A DNA stretch of 64,000 nucleotides. Source: an uncultured Bacilli bacterium. GTDB lineage: Bacteria; Bacillota_I; Bacilli_A; RF39; UBA660. Both the position numbers and the translations under genes were made by a program. The stretch covers positions 84,995-148,994 of the forward strand of contig CANRDB010000001.1 of assembly GCA_947629315.1 (NCBI GenBank), written 5' to 3'. How positions within the stretch are numbered: position 1 is the first letter of the stretch; each line of letters starts with the position of its first letter. The notes below the pieces were generated by a model. That model did not search any database and was not told where the DNA came from. It saw nothing but the letters and a program-made list of their open reading frames with translations. Shown here piece by piece: positions 18,285 through 28,216 of the stretch.

Positions 18285-19060
18285 CTTGGATAACCCATGT
18301 ACATCGTTCCTTTCGTCAAAATACCTCCTACACCACTAGAACCATATTTCGTACTCTCAATAATATTCTTTAATTCAATATCTTTATTAATATCCGAAAG
18401 ACTCATTTTAGCAGCGATAATTGCAGGATCTAACGCATGAATATTAATCCTTTTCGGAGAAGAAGCAAAGTTAGCGCCCGCTTTAATCAATGCTTCATAA
18501 TTGGATTGACAAGCACCCGCAATAATAATTAATTTCTCATGACTACTTTCATATCTTCTTGCTTCTTGAATGGCATCTACAAAGTGCATACTATTCTTAT
18601 AGGCTTGGGAATCATGAATTCCCCCTTTTCTTTTATAGTAAGCATCATGACCTGTAATCACGACAATATTCGGTTTATATTTTTCTAGTAGTTCATAAAT
18701 CTTAGAAGCAATTACTTCTTCTTGTTCTACAATTCCTAAAGAGGCAATATTCATCTCTTCATAAAAATGGAGACATCGATCTAAATATTCCCTATCCCCA
18801 TCAATATGCAATATCTTACCTGGTAAATAAAAATATTCGTCCCGTTCGATATCTTGTCGTTCTCTTATTCTCTCCTGAAAAACACTTTCTTCTTCAATAT
18901 CTACTTTACCATCATATTTTTTTAAATCCTCTAACGTACTATCTGCATAAAGTCGTACATTAATCCCTTTTAAATAATAGATATCTCCCTCTATATCCGT
19001 AATTTTAAAAATTAAATCGTTATCATGAGAATATCGAGTAACCAAATCACCTATTTTCAT
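18281..19060 (-). CDS. yabG: sporulation-specific protease YabG
   Basis: 259 residues, slightly shorter than the Bacillus protein (about 290). It begins with KIGDLVTRYSHDNDLIFKI, continues with the LHIDGDREYLDRCLHFYEE and VVITGHDAY segments and ends in GSSGVGGILTKG, all characteristic of family U57. YabG processes spore coat proteins after mother-cell SigK activation. Its presence is good evidence for endospore formation. I could not identify a convincing SigK promoter in the 65 bases upstream. It overlaps veg by four bases. Confidence 0.9.
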   Translation of the reverse strand: MKIGDLVTRYSHDNDLIFKITDIEGDIYYLKGINVRLYADSTLEDLKKYDGKVDIEEESVFQERIRERQDIERDEYFYLPGKILHIDGDREYLDRCLHFYEEMNIASLGIVEQEEVIASKIYELLEKYKPNIVVITGHDAYYKRKGGIHDSQAYKNSMHFVDAIQEARRYESSHEKLIIIAGACQSNYEALIKAGANFASSPKRINIHALDPAIIAAKMSLSDINKDIELKNIIESTKYGSSGVGGILTKGTMYMGYPR

Positions 19061-19116
19061 ATTGTCACCTAATACAATATATTCCTACTTTCTCTTTTTC
19101 ATGCTATTTTCCCATC

Positions 19117-19142
19117 AAAAAAGTTCTAGTTTTCACTAGAAC
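19117..19142 (-). terminator. terminator of the large adhesin gene, overlapping its stop
   Basis: Minus strand GTTCTAGT-GAAA-ACTAGAAC then T6; the TAG stop is within the stem. Confidence 0.85.
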
Positions 19143-22100
19143 CTTCTTGTTTTTTATAATAGAAAATTGTACTAATCATCACGATGATACTCATTATCAA
19201 CATCATCATATATTTTGATCCTTCATCTAAAGTATGTGGATTTTCAATATCTCTTTCATTGACAAAGAGAACTTCTGTAGTTTCTTCTACAAGAGTACCA
19301 GTATCATTAGTCGCAGTAGTTTGATAGTGATTCTTATTAGCTTCTTTTTCAATTACCTCATAAGTTGCCTCATATGGTAAATTTTCAAGAAGAATCTTTT
19401 GACCACCTTTCAATTGAACTGTGCCATGATAACTACCATCCTCCATCTTGATAAATTCAATGAATCCATCTTCCTTACCAAATCCTTGATAAGGATATTG
19501 TTCTAATAGAGGATATCCCTCTTCTGGTGTAATAATAATTTCAAAATTCCACTCTTTATTTTTCTCTGTACCATTTCCTTTTAATTGTTTTTCAAGAACT
19601 AAATTACGATTCGTATATTTCCAGTTTGTAAAGGTTACGGTTGGTGTTTCATCATACAATTCACCTACTGTATTGTCTGTATAAGAAGTAACATAGCCAT
19701 CTTGATTTGCTTCTACTTCTTCCACAATATATTTAGTACCTTCTGGTAAATCCAACAACGTAATCGCTTCTCCGTCTTTTAGAAGAACTTCCGCTTCATA
19801 GTTTCCTACCGCATTCTTGGTTAATGATAGAGTTCCTTGTTCCACTGTCTTACCATCAACAATCGTCGTTTTTTGGTAAGAATATGTATCTGCAAGTTCT
19901 ACTACTTTTGGTTGAATAAGGGTGATGTGAAAATGCCATAAGCGTTCTTTCTCACCAAGATTTCCTTTCACGAATTTTTGAATCGTTAAATTTGTTTTTC
20001 CTAATTTTGTATTGGTGAAAGAAACTTCGGTTCCCTCTGCTGTTAATCGTCCAATCGTTCTACCATCAAATGTCGTAATATAACCATCTTGATCCGCTTC
20101 TAATTCAACGATTTTATATAGTGTTTCTTCTGGTAATCCTTGAATGGTAATTTTATCTCTATGTTTTAATTGAATAGTTCCCCTATAACTACCATCCCCA
20201 TTAGAAGTAAGGGATAAGGTTCCAGAACGAGTTCCTGTATACTCATAAGAATCTTTTAAAGTTACATATTCAGCAGGAGTGAACGTAATCACAAAATTCC
20301 ATTCTTTTTCTTTATCACCTGCTAAACCCGCTACTATTTTCGAGATTGTCAAATCAACCTCAGATATTTTATGATTATCAAATACTAGGATAGCGGCAGC
20401 ATCCTCTAAAATAGTTCCAGAGGTAGAAGCACTAACTTTTGTCATATAATCTTCTTGATTTGCCTCTACTTCTTCTACTCCATAAATCGTTCCTACTGGA
20501 AGATTATAAAGAGTAATTCCTTGTCCATGTTTTAAAGTAATAATTCCTAAAACACTACCATCCTCTTGTGGTTCAAATGTCATTTCTGCATCTTCTGGAG
20601 CCTCTACTCCATCCAAAGTTGTCATTCCTTTGTATGGATAGTTTTCTAAAAGAGTTTCTCCATCTTTAGGTTGTAAATGAATATAGAATGTCCACTCTTT
20701 TAGAAGATCCCCATCATTACCACTTACTTCTTTTGCAATGGTAAGTGTTTGATTTGGTAATTTAGTATTCGTGTATTTGATTGTGGTCGTTTCAGCTGTC
20801 ACAATTCCTGATCGATTATCTGTCGAATGCGCTAAATAACCATCTTGATTTGCCTCTTGTTCAGTTACTGAATATTTTGTTCTTTCTGGTAAATCTTGAA
20901 TCGTAATAGCCTGACCATGCTTCAAAGTAATCGTTGCTGTATAACTTCCATCATGATTATTGGTTAATTGTAAAGTACCATCTTTTGGAGGTTCTACTCC
21001 TGGAATGGTGGATTCTCCTACATATGGATAACTATCTTCTAAAGAAATGCCATTTGCAGGAATCAACGTTATTTCAAACGTCCAATCTTTTGTAAAATCA
21101 AAATCTCCCTCTGTCAAATCAACGACTTCTTTTTCAATTCGTAAATTATGTCGTGACCATTTCGTATTCTTAAAGGTTACGGTTGTTTTTGGATCTACTA
21201 ATTCTCCTGTACTATTCGTACTTTCCGTCATATAGCGGTCACTATTTGCTTCTTTTTCCACTACGGAATATTGTGTTCTTTCAGGAATATTGCGAATAGT
21301 AATCGTTTGACCATGGCGTAAAGTGATTGAACCAGTATAAGTACCATCCTTTTGATCCACTAACTTTAAGACACTATCTTGAGGATCTTCTACTCCTTCA
21401 ATACTATGACCACCTGTATAAGGATATTCTGTTTCAAATTTAACATCGTCTGATGGAATAAACGTTATTTCAAATGTCCAATATTTATTGACATCTCCAG
21501 CCATTCCATCCACAATCTTTTTAATTTCTAACTGATGACGAGAATATCTATTATTTACATAAGATATCTCAATTTGAAGATGATTTTCTAACACACCCTC
21601 TGTTTCACCAGTAATCGTTGTTTCATAACCATCTTGGTTCGCACCTCGCTCAACAACTTGATAACGCGTTCCTTCTGGTAAATCTTGAATCGTAATCGTT
21701 TCATTATGTTTAATAGAAACGGTTCCAAGATAACTTCCATCTCCCTTAGGAGTTAGAGTCATCTCTCCTAATCCCTTAGAGCCAGTCGTTTGATAATGAT
21801 CTGCTAATGTAACTCCCTCTTGTGGGATTAACGTGATATCAAATATCCACTCACGTTCTTGTTCTCCGGCATTTCCAGTAACTGTCTTACGAATCGTTAA
21901 ATCATGCTCTGATAAGTTAGTATTCACAAACTCGATTGTTTCATCTTCATCTACTATACCAGTATTATTGTCATCTGTAACAACCGTTGTATAACCATCC
22001 TCATTCGCACCTTCTTCGATAATCTCATAAGTGGTATTGGAAATAAGGTTGTGGATAGTGATTGATTCATTATGTTTTAAAGTGATAGTAGCTTCATAAT

Positions 22101-25100
22101 AGCCATCTTTCTCTTCAAATTGTAACTGGCCTTCCTTACTACCATCATAAGAATATTCCGTTGGAATCGTCTCTCCATCCACTGGAGTTAAACGAATATG
22201 GAATGTCCAATCTTTCGTAAGATCTCCATCTGCTCCACGAACAGTTTTCTTAAGAGTTAAATCATATCTTGCACGATAATGATTAATGAAGTGTTCACCA
22301 ACTAAGTCATCTACTACTCCTGATACGGTATGATTATTACCATCAGAAGTAACTTCACTCTGTTGATTATCTTCATCGAGAACTCGATCAAATGTGTAAC
22401 CTTCATCTAATTGGTCTTGCGTAAGCATTTCTGTTACATGATAATCAATATGATCATCAAGTCCTAAAAAGCCTAATCCCTCTCCTGCTTGAAGAGTAAA
22501 TCTTGCTTTATTGGCATTATGTTCAATATCTCTTGCCCAATCCCATTCTTCTTCGCTCCATCCTTCTGGTCGTTGTTCTGGAATTTCATCTTTATTACTA
22601 TATCCAAAGACAAGTCTCTTTGTCAAATAATTGGTTCTAGTAGAATAGTTAGATGAAATTTGGGCATCTCCTCTTCTCATAGAATCAATATGGGAAATCA
22701 CAAATTCTGAACGAGTTCGATATTGACTAGCTCTGCTAGCATCCCAAGTCCATGAGACATCTACTTCTTTCACTGGTATTAAATAGACAGTCTGAATCCA
22801 GAAATCCATAGAACCAACTGTATTTAATCCACTTGCTTGGCTATATTTTATGTTACCAGTAGTTGGTAATCCTGTTGTATCAGAAACATAGGTTGTTCGT
22901 CCTACTCCTCTAAGTTGTAAGTGTTCTTCACTATCACTCGCTGAATATAAGTGATAAACATCTGCATCTCCTTCTGATACATTCGCACCTATATATACAT
23001 AATATCGGTCATTACCAATTTGATAAACTGCTAATTCTCGATTTTCATCACTACCAGTTTGTAGCAATCCTTGATTATTGGTAAGAACATCAATACTTTC
23101 AATTCTTAACTGCCATCTATTAGAATATGGATTTTTAATTAAATCAATGGCATTATGATCTCCTACATAATTTTCTATCCATACTTCGAAAGCAAAGTTT
23201 TCATCAGCCTTATTTTCGCCACCGACAGCCTCTACTTCCTTAGTAATCTCTAATAACCGGTCTGGGATAACAATTCTACCATTGTTTCCAAGATAGTTAT
23301 CAATCGTAATATTCTCAGAACTTGTACTATTCCCTACAATTGGAATATTAACATTGTAAGAAGTGGAAGTACGATTCTCAGTTTTTGCTAAAAGTCTTTG
23401 AGCCATATCTCCAGTACGTAATCCACCTGGTTTCGTAGCAATTACCCAAGTACCATCTTCATCTGGTTTCGTAGTACTAAAATTCTTTGTATTTTCTGAA
23501 AATGGAGCATCTGGATTTGCTAAGTTATACCAAACGAGATATTCTCCATAGCCTACCTCTAAATCTCCATTAGTAGCTGCAAAAGCACTACCAAATTCAG
23601 AACCTTTACGAGAAACCGCTACATGACTCTCTATTCCTTGAGAATCTCTATTCGTATAATAATCCAAAACAATATAGTAATAAGCATTAGAATCAAGGTC
23701 ACTAATATCATCTACCATATCTTCTTCATGACTATGAATAAATTCCTCATAATCATCCCCATCTAGAGGAATTTCTTCATAAGATTCCACATCGCTCTTA
23801 TAAAGAACTAAAGGTTTTTGAAAAACGTAATAACGATTATCTTCTGATGGTGAGAATGTAGCATTTGGATCTCCTCTAGTTCTATCACCATTATAATCAT
23901 CTGTTACATAGCCACTATAAACCGTATTACTATAATAGTTAGATAAGAAGTAAACTCCATCAGAAGCCGTATGACTACTCACATATTCAAGTGGTACTTT
24001 TGAAATCTCAATATCCATACCATCGTCACTCATGATAGAACTATCTACACCAACACCATAGAATAGTCGAATTGGTGTTACGTGGTTAGATTTAGAATCC
24101 GGTTTATTGATTCGGTAATTCACAGCCGTTTCATAATCAATAGTACCATCTGTTTTAATAGAAATGTTTGCTGTTTGAATTGGTAACGCATTCGTTGGAA
24201 TATTAATATAGAGAGCTTGATTATACCCTAAATTAACAGCACTTCCAGTATCTTCATCGGTGTAATCTCCTGTATCCTCAATCCAAACACGAATGTCACT
24301 TAATTTATAAGTAGTATTCGATGCTAATTCATAACATGGATTAATAACATCTTCATTTCTAGAAACAGTATCTTCTGCAAAACGATAAATGGTATAAACA
24401 GTATGTCTTTCTTTATCAGTTAGATGGGTTTCATCTTCACTCAATGTAGAAATATACTTTCTTGTAGTACCTATATCAAGATAATAAATATCTCCATCTT
24501 CCCATTTTCCATCTGTTTCTCCGTCCCCTTTGAAATTTCCTTCCTTATCGTACCATCCTGGTTGGAAAGAACCATTCTTTAAATGAGTACTAGAGAAAGA
24601 ATAATCATAAATAGCAGATTTTACTAAACCATGCATTTCTTCAAAGAGTAATAAGGACATATCATATTTTTGATCATTAACAGATACTCCTTCATTCTTT
24701 ATTTCCATATATTTTCCAATAGGGTCCATATACGTTAAAGAATCATCTACACCAATATCATTACTTCCACTAATAGGATTGAAAGTTGATGTGTTAATCT
24801 GTTCAAAGATTTCATCAAAAATACTATTTAAATCTCCACTATTTGCTGTGTAATATTTATTAATGTAATAAAGTTGATCAAATGAGGTAATATCATATTG
24901 TTTTTCATCACCACTTAAGTGATTCCAAGTGAAATTGGCATAGTCATTATTTAGCCAAATATGATGTTCATTAGGATCTCTTGGAAATCTCATAGTAACG
25001 TTCTCATTATTAATGTAATGCTCCAAAGCATTCCTTGTTTCGGTAATTTCCGCTTGCGCTAGTGGTAATACATTACTTCTAGATCCAAAATAAGTTCTTG

Positions 25101-26382
25101 GATCCATAGTTGCTAACAATTGTTCTGTAGCATAATCACCAACACCACCTACATTATATCCAATCGAGAACCCTAACATAGAAGTGTTATAATGTGCTTG
25201 AATTTTATTCTTGTAATAACCAGCTAGTAATAAGTTGGAAATCGTTCTCGGAGAAATAGCTTGAATTTCAAGGTTTCTATTTTTTACACTATTTCTTCCA
25301 CTATTACTGCTACCATGACCAGTATCTGGATTACAATCTGTATAAAAAGGATTTCCTCCAGCAGCGGCATATCGTTCATCGGCACTATTAGTAGCAATCA
25401 CTCCTGTCATTGGATCCCACCAATTATAAGAAGTACGTCCACCACCACTTGTACTCGTAGCACTAACAATATTAGTAGCACCGTCTGTTAAGACAATTAG
25501 TACAGGGGTTCTAGGTTCCTCCTTACGAGTAAGTTCATCATAGTAGGTTGTATTCTTCTCTTCAGCAAGCATTTTCATGCCGACAGCAAGAGCTCCCTGC
25601 AAGTAAGTCGCATCGGCAAACATATACTCGCTAGTTTTAGAATAACCACCCTCTACTGTCGTCCTAATTTGTGAAAAATAAGCCTTTGTATCTTTTGCAG
25701 TTGTTGCGCTTATCTCCATATATGTTCTATTTTTTGATGATTGATAATGTCCTAGTGGCAAAATCTCTTGAGCTCCACCACCATATACGACAACCCCTAC
25801 TCGGTTATCCTTATGGACATGTATTGCGGGATCATCACCCATTAACTGGGAAATTAATAAATTCGCTTCATTAATTACTTCATGAAGAGAATCATTTCCA
25901 TTTTGACTACTATTTGTCATAGAAGTAGAAATATCAAGTAATAAAATAACGTCGAGTGGTTTTGATGCTTGTTGATTTACTACTTGACTAGAACCAATCG
26001 CAGAAAAGACATGAAGGAAGTCAGTATTCACAGAAATTTGATCTGTTGAACCATCATCATTCCGGTCTAAACTAAGCGTAGTTCCATCAAAACGGCTATC
26101 ACTGTTTCCTAACGCAAAAACCGTTTTATCAGTCCAAATACGACCTGCGTATCTAGAACTTTGTGCAATTCCTAATACATCAGAATTTAAATAAGTTTCC
26201 ATCGTACTAGGATCTGCAACACGTGTGTAATTCACATTATCAGCAGAAGCAATTGGTGAATAAAATAGTTTCATAATTACTTCACTACTGAAACTAAGGC
26301 CAATAACCATGGCACACAAAAGTACTGTAGCAATTTTAACTAATTTTTCTTGCAAAGCTTCTACTAATGTCTTCGTTTTCAA
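19126..26382 (-). CDS. 2418-residue vWA adhesin with eight C-terminal repeats and NPHTLD sorting signal
   Basis: A signal peptide (about 1-48) precedes a von Willebrand A domain beginning near residue 143 (VILLLDISTSM, MIDAS DISTS; VLTDGATNI), a large unrecognised middle region, and eight tandem units of about 120-130 residues from about 1373 to 2378 (19.25-22.27 kb). Each unit starts like LTIxKxVxGxxGDxxKxW and contains ITLKHG-x-x-ITIQDLPE and EANQDGY, the pattern of Cna-B/DUF7601-type pilin and adhesin repeats. The C-terminus is NPHTLDEG, a hydrophobic helix and KKQEGSSEN, the layout of a sortase signal but with NPxTLD instead of LPXTG. The architecture resembles pilus-tip adhesins. The start codon is TTG at 26382, with GGAGG eight bases upstream. 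Confidence 0.85.
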   Translation of the reverse strand: MKTKTLVEALQEKLVKIATVLLCAMVIGLSFSSEVIMKLFYSPIASADNVNYTRVADPSTMETYLNSDVLGIAQSSRYAGRIWTDKTVFALGNSDSRFDGTTLSLDRNDDGSTDQISVNTDFLHVFSAIGSSQVVNQQASKPLDVILLLDISTSMTNSSQNGNDSLHEVINEANLLISQLMGDDPAIHVHKDNRVGVVVYGGGAQEILPLGHYQSSKNRTYMEISATTAKDTKAYFSQIRTTVEGGYSKTSEYMFADATYLQGALAVGMKMLAEEKNTTYYDELTRKEEPRTPVLIVLTDGATNIVSATSTSGGGRTSYNWWDPMTGVIATNSADERYAAAGGNPFYTDCNPDTGHGSSNSGRNSVKNRNLEIQAISPRTISNLLLAGYYKNKIQAHYNTSMLGFSIGYNVGGVGDYATEQLLATMDPRTYFGSRSNVLPLAQAEITETRNALEHYINNENVTMRFPRDPNEHHIWLNNDYANFTWNHLSGDEKQYDITSFDQLYYINKYYTANSGDLNSIFDEIFEQINTSTFNPISGSNDIGVDDSLTYMDPIGKYMEIKNEGVSVNDQKYDMSLLLFEEMHGLVKSAIYDYSFSSTHLKNGSFQPGWYDKEGNFKGDGETDGKWEDGDIYYLDIGTTRKYISTLSEDETHLTDKERHTVYTIYRFAEDTVSRNEDVINPCYELASNTTYKLSDIRVWIEDTGDYTDEDTGSAVNLGYNQALYINIPTNALPIQTANISIKTDGTIDYETAVNYRINKPDSKSNHVTPIRLFYGVGVDSSIMSDDGMDIEISKVPLEYVSSHTASDGVYFLSNYYSNTVYSGYVTDDYNGDRTRGDPNATFSPSEDNRYYVFQKPLVLYKSDVESYEEIPLDGDDYEEFIHSHEEDMVDDISDLDSNAYYYIVLDYYTNRDSQGIESHVAVSRKGSEFGSAFAATNGDLEVGYGEYLVWYNLANPDAPFSENTKNFSTTKPDEDGTWVIATKPGGLRTGDMAQRLLAKTENRTSTSYNVNIPIVGNSTSSENITIDNYLGNNGRIVIPDRLLEITKEVEAVGGENKADENFAFEVWIENYVGDHNAIDLIKNPYSNRWQLRIESIDVLTNNQGLLQTGSDENRELAVYQIGNDRYYVYIGANVSEGDADVYHLYSASDSEEHLQLRGVGRTTYVSDTTGLPTTGNIKYSQASGLNTVGSMDFWIQTVYLIPVKEVDVSWTWDASRASQYRTRSEFVISHIDSMRRGDAQISSNYSTRTNYLTKRLVFGYSNKDEIPEQRPEGWSEEEWDWARDIEHNANKARFTLQAGEGLGFLGLDDHIDYHVTEMLTQDQLDEGYTFDRVLDEDNQQSEVTSDGNNHTVSGVVDDLVGEHFINHYRARYDLTLKKTVRGADGDLTKDWTFHIRLTPVDGETIPTEYSYDGSKEGQLQFEEKDGYYEATITLKHNESITIHNLISNTTYEIIEEGANEDGYTTVVTDDNNTGIVDEDETIEFVNTNLSEHDLTIRKTVTGNAGEQEREWIFDITLIPQEGVTLADHYQTTGSKGLGEMTLTPKGDGSYLGTVSIKHNETITIQDLPEGTRYQVVERGANQDGYETTITGETEGVLENHLQIEISYVNNRYSRHQLEIKKIVDGMAGDVNKYWTFEITFIPSDDVKFETEYPYTGGHSIEGVEDPQDSVLKLVDQKDGTYTGSITLRHGQTITIRNIPERTQYSVVEKEANSDRYMTESTNSTGELVDPKTTVTFKNTKWSRHNLRIEKEVVDLTEGDFDFTKDWTFEITLIPANGISLEDSYPYVGESTIPGVEPPKDGTLQLTNNHDGSYTATITLKHGQAITIQDLPERTKYSVTEQEANQDGYLAHSTDNRSGIVTAETTTIKYTNTKLPNQTLTIAKEVSGNDGDLLKEWTFYIHLQPKDGETLLENYPYKGMTTLDGVEAPEDAEMTFEPQEDGSVLGIITLKHGQGITLYNLPVGTIYGVEEVEANQEDYMTKVSASTSGTILEDAAAILVFDNHKISEVDLTISKIVAGLAGDKEKEWNFVITFTPAEYVTLKDSYEYTGTRSGTLSLTSNGDGSYRGTIQLKHRDKITIQGLPEETLYKIVELEADQDGYITTFDGRTIGRLTAEGTEVSFTNTKLGKTNLTIQKFVKGNLGEKERLWHFHITLIQPKVVELADTYSYQKTTIVDGKTVEQGTLSLTKNAVGNYEAEVLLKDGEAITLLDLPEGTKYIVEEVEANQDGYVTSYTDNTVGELYDETPTVTFTNWKYTNRNLVLEKQLKGNGTEKNKEWNFEIIITPEEGYPLLEQYPYQGFGKEDGFIEFIKMEDGSYHGTVQLKGGQKILLENLPYEATYEVIEKEANKNHYQTTATNDTGTLVEETTEVLFVNERDIENPHTLDEGSKYMMMLIMSIIVMISTIFYYKKQEGSSEN
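19245..22270 (-). repeat. eight tandem Cna-B/DUF7601-like protein repeats
   Basis: Eight diverged units of about 360-390 bases inside the adhesin gene. Landmarks kept in nearly every copy: K-W-x-F-x-I, L-K-H-x-x-x-I-T-I, E-A-N-x-D-G-Y and a final V-x-F-x-N-T. The last two copies are the most diverged. Confidence 0.8.
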
Positions 26383-26415
26383 CCAATTTACCTCCTTTAC
26401 TAAATTTTATCGACT

Positions 26416-26444
26416 ATTTTACAACTACAATTTTTAGATGTCAA
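26416..26444 (-). promoter_or_regulatory. promoter of the large adhesin gene
   Basis: Minus-strand TTGACA (26439-26444), 17 bases, TAAAAT (26416-26421), about 35 bases before the TTG start. Confidence 0.75.
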
Positions 26445-26525
26445 TCAAAAAAATAATAATTTCGATATTTTTTTAGAAATACTCACCAATCATCCAACAT
26501 TCCATATATTATCATAGGTGATATC

Positions 26526-26696
26526 ATGAATTGGTGGAGAAAACGAGGCTTCTGGTGGATATGGCTATGTATCTGTTCCATTTTGTTATTCTACCAACTA
26601 ATCATTACTTTTTTCCTACTTACGCGATTCAATATTTTTCTATTATTTTTATTTGTATGTTTTCTTTTTTTCTCATTTTTTCGTATTCTTTGGTAA
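26526..26696 (+). CDS. small two-helix membrane protein
   Basis: 56 codons from ATG to TAA with AGGTG six bases upstream. The product starts MNWWRKRGFWWIWLCICSI and then has two hydrophobic stretches (about 9-30, 34-53), ending FRILW. Trp-rich start, basic cytosolic cap and clean Shine-Dalgarno make a real small membrane protein plausible. It is the only plus-strand gene in this part and converges on the CotS/YutH-like gene, ending four bases before its stop. Between spore-coat genes, it could be a spore or coat peptide, but no family is recognised. Confidence 0.45.
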   Translation: MNWWRKRGFWWIWLCICSILLFYQLIITFFLLTRFNIFLLFLFVCFLFFSFFRILW

Positions 26697-26699
26697 GCA

Positions 26700-27569
26700 T
26701 TACTTGCTTACTTTTTTCATTTCTTCTAGAAAATGACTCGTATGATCTAAATAGCGCAACTGTCCCTGAACCATGGCTACATTTTGATATTCTCGCTGCG
26801 TAAATTCCAAAGGTTTAGGAATGCTGATGAGGATATAAAATAAATCTTTTTCTTCTTCTTTTAAGGGATAAGAAGATAAATACTGTTTAAAAATCTCTTC
26901 CCATGCAAAGGATAAATAGGTATTTTGATAGAGAATATAAAGGTCAAAGATAGGAGGTCCTATCTTTGCTTTATTCCAACTAATAAGTTGATTATTTAAA
27001 AAATGATCCAGTGACAGATGATTATGTAAAATTACTAAACGAATCTTTTTAAAATCCTTTACTTTCTCATACCATTTATCTAAATGTTCTCTACTATATT
27101 TCAACATGTTATAGATAGAAGTAATATGTCTCGCTAACAAGTAAGAACTAGGACTCATAAAAATTTCTGATTCTACCATATCCATTTTTTGATTATAAAA
27201 TTGTTCTAAATAGGCAATATTTCCTTTGATACTTTCATATAAATCTTGATAACTATATTCTTCTACTAATTTGTAATGAGTCGTCTTCGTATGTAAAAGA
27301 GCGACGAGCATAATCAAATCTGTCATTTTCTGTTCTGGTGGTGTAGGAGCTATCTCTTCAATATACTCTGCTATCTCATAGTCTCCTACTACTCTTGTTT
27401 TAGGATAATAGGAAAAAGTTCTCTGATTCAAATAATCATAAATAGGATGCTTATTTTTTTTAATCACATATTTTCGATCTTTCGTCGTTACAATGGTAGC
27501 ATTGCCTATTTTTTGATATTGAATTGGTTTTATTTGGAGATTCCGTAGTAATTCATTAATGGCTCTCAT
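26700..27569 (-). CDS. CotS/YutH-like spore-coat pseudokinase
   Basis: 289 residues with the fold pattern of the CotS/YutH aminoglycoside-phosphotransferase-like spore coat family: an N-lobe (NATIVTTKDRKYVIKK), an LLARH helix, and a degenerate catalytic loop LHNHLSLDHFL where the kinase pattern would be HGDxxxxN; the later DWD-type metal motif reads SWNKAKIGPPIFDL. With both acidic catalytic residues missing it is probably not an active kinase. Relatives are structural components of the spore coat. It overlaps the LysM gene by 14 bases and is the last gene of that unit. Confidence 0.7.
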   Translation of the reverse strand: MRAINELLRNLQIKPIQYQKIGNATIVTTKDRKYVIKKNKHPIYDYLNQRTFSYYPKTRVVGDYEIAEYIEEIAPTPPEQKMTDLIMLVALLHTKTTHYKLVEEYSYQDLYESIKGNIAYLEQFYNQKMDMVESEIFMSPSSYLLARHITSIYNMLKYSREHLDKWYEKVKDFKKIRLVILHNHLSLDHFLNNQLISWNKAKIGPPIFDLYILYQNTYLSFAWEEIFKQYLSSYPLKEEEKDLFYILISIPKPLEFTQREYQNVAMVQGQLRYLDHTSHFLEEMKKVSK

Positions 27570-28161
27570 TTGGAATAATCAATTTATCCCCGATTGCTAA
27601 TTCATTAATGACATTGTATTGACGAAGTTTTTCCTCCGTAATTTGATATTTCTCTAAAATAGAAGAAACGGTATCTCCCTCTCTTACAATATATACTTTG
27701 TAAGTCATGTAAGCCTCTTCTAACTCCATATCATTCGTTAAGACATTCTCAACTTCTTTCGTATCTACTCTATCAATCAACTCCTCCTGATGTTCAGGAA
27801 TTACTTCCTTTACGGTAGCTACCGGTTCTATCTCTTCTAGTAATGGTTTTTCGGCTAATTTATCTACTAAAATATCCACATGAATGGATAATTTGTTTTT
27901 ATCGACAATCTCATAATAAAAATCATCGATATCCAGTTCGATATCCTCCACTTTATAATGATCCTCTAAATATCCTAAATAGGGAATTTCAAAATGAAAA
28001 GTATCCTTTTTTCCAGAACTGATATATTCCCCTTCCACAATAAAATTTCCTTTAACAGCATAGTCTTCTCTATCTAAATGATGATCCATCGAAATACTAG
28101 TAATTTCTTCAATCGTATTCTTAAACAAAATTTCCTTCTTAAAAGGAATTATCTTTTGCAT
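27556..28161 (-). CDS. LysM spore-coat protein resembling SpoVID
   Basis: 201 residues. The N-terminal half is an acidic beta-rich domain (KGNFIVEGEYISSGKKD, FHFEIPYLGYLEDHY) like the SPOCS-type domain of SpoVID; an acidic linker follows, then one C-terminal LysM (about 151-198, YIVREGDTVSSILEKY to GDKLIIP). SpoVID directs encasement of the coat around the forespore. B. subtilis SpoVID is far longer (about 575 aa) because of its linker. It shares an overlap with the CotS/YutH-like gene, reinforcing a spore-coat role. AGGAG precedes the ATG. Confidence 0.75.
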   Translation of the reverse strand: MQKIIPFKKEILFKNTIEEITSISMDHHLDREDYAVKGNFIVEGEYISSGKKDTFHFEIPYLGYLEDHYKVEDIELDIDDFYYEIVDKNKLSIHVDILVDKLAEKPLLEEIEPVATVKEVIPEHQEELIDRVDTKEVENVLTNDMELEEAYMTYKVYIVREGDTVSSILEKYQITEEKLRQYNVINELAIGDKLIIPNESH

Positions 28162-28189
28162 AGCATCTCTCCTATCAATAAAAAATATG

Positions 28190-28216
28190 CAAAAAAAAAG
28201 ATTCTATGAACCTTTT
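28190..28216 (-). terminator. terminator overlapping the stop of the helical unknown gene
   Basis: Minus strand AAAGGTTC-ATA-GAATCTTT then T7; the TAG stop is in the loop. It separates this gene from the spore-coat pair. Confidence 0.65.
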
